Positions 62,015 through 64,000 of a stretch of 64,000 nt of DNA are shown here, in pieces (the stretch's first letter is position 1; each line of letters opens with the position of its first letter). The stretch spans positions 2,480,001-2,544,000 of the forward strand of contig JAVTLE010000010.1 in the NCBI GenBank assembly GCA_033439295.1, given 5' to 3'. The DNA comes from Deuterostichococcus epilithicus. Its lineage: Eukaryota; Chlorophyta; Trebouxiophyceae; Prasiolales; Stichococcaceae. The notes under the pieces are model-generated. The model was not told the DNA's origin. It searched no databases and saw nothing but the letters and a program-made list of their open reading frames with translations. A program made the position numbers and the translations under genes.

Positions 62015-64000
62015 TCACAGCGCAGCACGGCCATAGGCGGTATCCTCGTTGTCGCGCGGCAGGTTGACGGCAACGGCACCGAGGCGCTCGGTGCTGCGCC
62101 GCAGGTCGTCCATCGACTTCCTGGTCCTTCCGGCTTCCGACTTCCCGCCGCCCTTGGGCGACTGCGCCATCGCCCGCAGCTCGTTGACGTCGATGCCCGA
62201 CATGCGCGAGAGACTGCAGGGCACCAGCGCAAAGCCTTCAGCCATGGCGCATGGAGCATTGGCTTCTCAAACTTTGACGCAGTGTGATAACGGCTGCAAG
62301 CCAGCTGGTCTGCTGGCTGAGCCGGCGCAGTGGGGCTGCGCAGCTGACTGTGCAGCGCACAGCTGGCCAGCGCATAGGCGGCGCTGGCCAGACGGCCCTG
62401 GCCCTCAACTAGTTCTCGCAGACTCATCAGTGCAAGCGTGGACGCGGGCGGGGCCGCACCTGAGGGCGGAGCTCATCTCGGACTGCATCTCCTGACGGCT
62501 GATCGGCAGGAAGCGCTCCCTCAGGCCGCAGCAGCGTGCCACCGGCGCCCAGCACGCCTGCAGCAGTGACCGCAAACGATTGGCGGTGGTTTTTGGCGGC
62601 TCGGTCTAGCTCAACACGACCATGTATACCTGTTTGCCAGCAACGTGGAGCGACGATATCAGCAGCGCGCGGGCCGGGTCGTGAGTCCGTCAAGAGAGCG
62701 CCGACATGAGAGCGATACCCGACGCGGCTTCAAACGACTGGACGGAACGGACGTGGCAGAGCGAGAGCGCACCGCAACCAGGGTGGTGAAGCGGTCGGAG
62801 GCGGTGTCGGCCCACTCGGCCGGCCTGTCGAGCGCCGCCACCCAGCCGGGCAGTTGCGTCTCCTCCCGCTTGCATGCCTCCCGGTGGCCGTCTGCGGTGC
62901 GGTAAATCTGCAGCGCAGGGGCATGATTTCATTCATGGATTTCTTGGTTCTAAAGACCTCGAAAAGAGGCTGCACGCCATCTCGGAGCTTGCACGTGCCC
63001 GGATGCAAGGCCGCCTCTGCATCGCCACCACACGGCGGCATTGGTGCACTCGAACAGGCTGGCAGGGACGCCTGTGGAGTGCGGCTCTGCAGGAAGTGGA
63101 CGGGAGGCAGAAGGGGGTCTGCCCCGTGCAAGGCCACGCACTCTCTGCGAGACCGCCAGGCGCCGAGGTGCGCACCTTTTGCACGATGACCTTGGCCAGA
63201 TCAGCCAGCTGCCACCAGACGAGCACATATGCCCAGGTGATGCCGACCGCCGCCCAGCCTGCAGACCAGTTGCGCAAGCATGCATGATATAAGTCCTGCT
63301 TCAAATGCATGTCCCTCACCTCAGCAGCAGTTGCCAATGCGCCGCCACAAAGGAGTGTGGCATCTCAGCGGCATGTGATCACGACAACATACGCAGCAGG
63401 AGGCGGGGCCTCTCACCGGCGCCGTCCATTGAGCCGCGGCTCTGGTCCGGCTCCACACGCGCCGGCCAGTACACCGCGATGAAGGTGGCGGCCAGCAGGA
63501 AGGCCGCAACCGGCGCCAGCAGGATTAGGCTCGGCCTGTGCAGCCCGCATGGAAGTGGCGCCCGTCAGCTGTCTGATGAATGGCGCTGGAGCGAGGCCAC
63601 CCCGGCCATGTAGACCGGCAGCTTGCACAGGGTTCAACTTCAAGCGTCTGAAAACGGCATGACGAGTGATCGCAGACGCAGATGTGACACCGACAGGCGA
63701 TACGGCTGGTGCAGGGGTGTGAAGAGGAAGCAGGCAACAGTCACGGCACAACCGTCGCACACCTGGGCGCGGTCTTGGAGCCGAAACGCCACCAGAAGCT
63801 GGGGTTTCTCGTAGCCAGCAGATTCAGTTGGATGAGCGCCGTGAGGCACAGGTACATGACCGCCACCACCTGCAGGTTTTGGGCATTTGAGCTGATGCCT
63901 GGCTCACAACACCCGAAACTGCAGCAGCCGCTCGTGCATGCTTGCGCGCTGCCGGAGGCCAGGTGCAGGAAGAGCTGAAGGAGGTGTGCGGTCGAGCCTG
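62015..64000 (-). CDS. P-type plasma-membrane H+-ATPase, 3' end (partial)
   Basis: C-terminal part of a P3A proton pump. It would use ATP to export protons across the plasma membrane. Read on the minus strand, three exons join perfectly in phase: 63869-63763 (VMYLCLTALIQLNLLATRNP, SFWWRFGS), 63535-63417 (LILLAPVAAFLLAATFIAVY, then WPAR) and 63258-63176 (GWAAVGITWAYVLVWWQLAD, LAKVIVQK). They correspond to the last transmembrane helices, with the WxxVGxxWxY...DxxKV pattern of TM10. 62907-62779 (43 codons, IYRTADGHREACKREE onward) follows in phase as the start of the regulatory tail. One or two small exons at about 62330-62545 are ambiguous (contain MQSEMSSALR; RLASAAYALASCALH). The terminal exon 62213-62015 has RMSGIDVNELRAMAQSPKGG and a TGA. 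The catalytic domain lies beyond the right edge. 64000-63870 may be intron or an unplaced exon. Confidence 0.8.

Noticed and set aside
62015-64000. Other P-type ATPase classes (Ca2+ pump or lipid flippase)
   Set aside because: The spacing and aromatic pattern of the last helices and the short hydrophilic tail fit the H+-ATPase subclass best. The catalytic domain that would decide it is outside the window.
1-64000. tRNA, rRNA, CRISPR array or prokaryotic operon
   Set aside because: No cloverleaf-like element, repeat-spacer array or contiguous unspliced gene cluster was found. All genes are intron-rich.

Overview
The window is nuclear DNA of a GC-rich eukaryote, most likely a green microalga (Chlorophyta, probably a trebouxiophyte; the taxon is inferred from composition, intron density and protein families). 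Every recognisable gene is split into many short exons by short introns with clean GT-AG, and unusually often GC-AG, boundaries. I built all gene models by hand from splice junctions, reading phase and comparison between paralogues. For the four complete glycosyltransferase genes, both kinases and the carboxypeptidase, the exon lengths add up exactly in frame.

Layout. (1) 0.4-37.4 kb: four complete tandem plus-strand genes for a family 90 glycosyltransferase (GT90/CAP10, relatives of animal POGLUT/Rumi) at 456-7414, 8686-15089, 21674-28133 and 29500-37391. Each has 16 or 17 exons and encodes about 885-958 residues, with an N-terminal membrane anchor and a low-complexity block inserted in the catalytic domain. 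(2) 18.1-20.3 kb: an unrecognised multi-exon plus-strand gene lies between GT90 copies 2 and 3. (3) 34.6-57.1 kb: a direct tandem duplication with units of about 11.5 and 11.0 kb. Each unit carries the 3' part of a GT90 gene, a whole TKL/Raf-like protein kinase gene and the 5' part of an M14 metallocarboxypeptidase gene. The junction near 46,078 joins a carboxypeptidase intron to a GT90 intron, so the middle of the window holds a headless, decayed GT90 (46129-48668) and a tailless, decayed carboxypeptidase (45286-46078). Both kinase copies (39170-43900 and 50266-54783) look intact. (4) 56.3-61.2 kb: the complete secreted, C-terminally anchored M14 carboxypeptidase (carboxypeptidase D/SOL1 type). 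(5) 62.0-64 kb: on the minus strand, the 3' end of a P-type plasma-membrane H+-ATPase running off the right edge.

The GT90 enzymes and the carboxypeptidase are predicted to be secretory-pathway, membrane-anchored enzymes. GT90s sugar-modify proteins or wall glycans, and CPD-type enzymes trim basic residues from processed peptides. The kinase is predicted to be cytosolic. Any joint role is inference from neighbourhood only. The strongest unusual signals are the duplication and its chimeric junction, repeated GT-to-GC donor switches between paralogues, a 13-nt kinase microexon, a roughly 100-residue insert in the kinase activation segment, and a 22-bp perfect inverted repeat enclosing two CACGTG boxes. 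I found no tRNA, rRNA, CRISPR array, or virus- or transposon-derived coding region.
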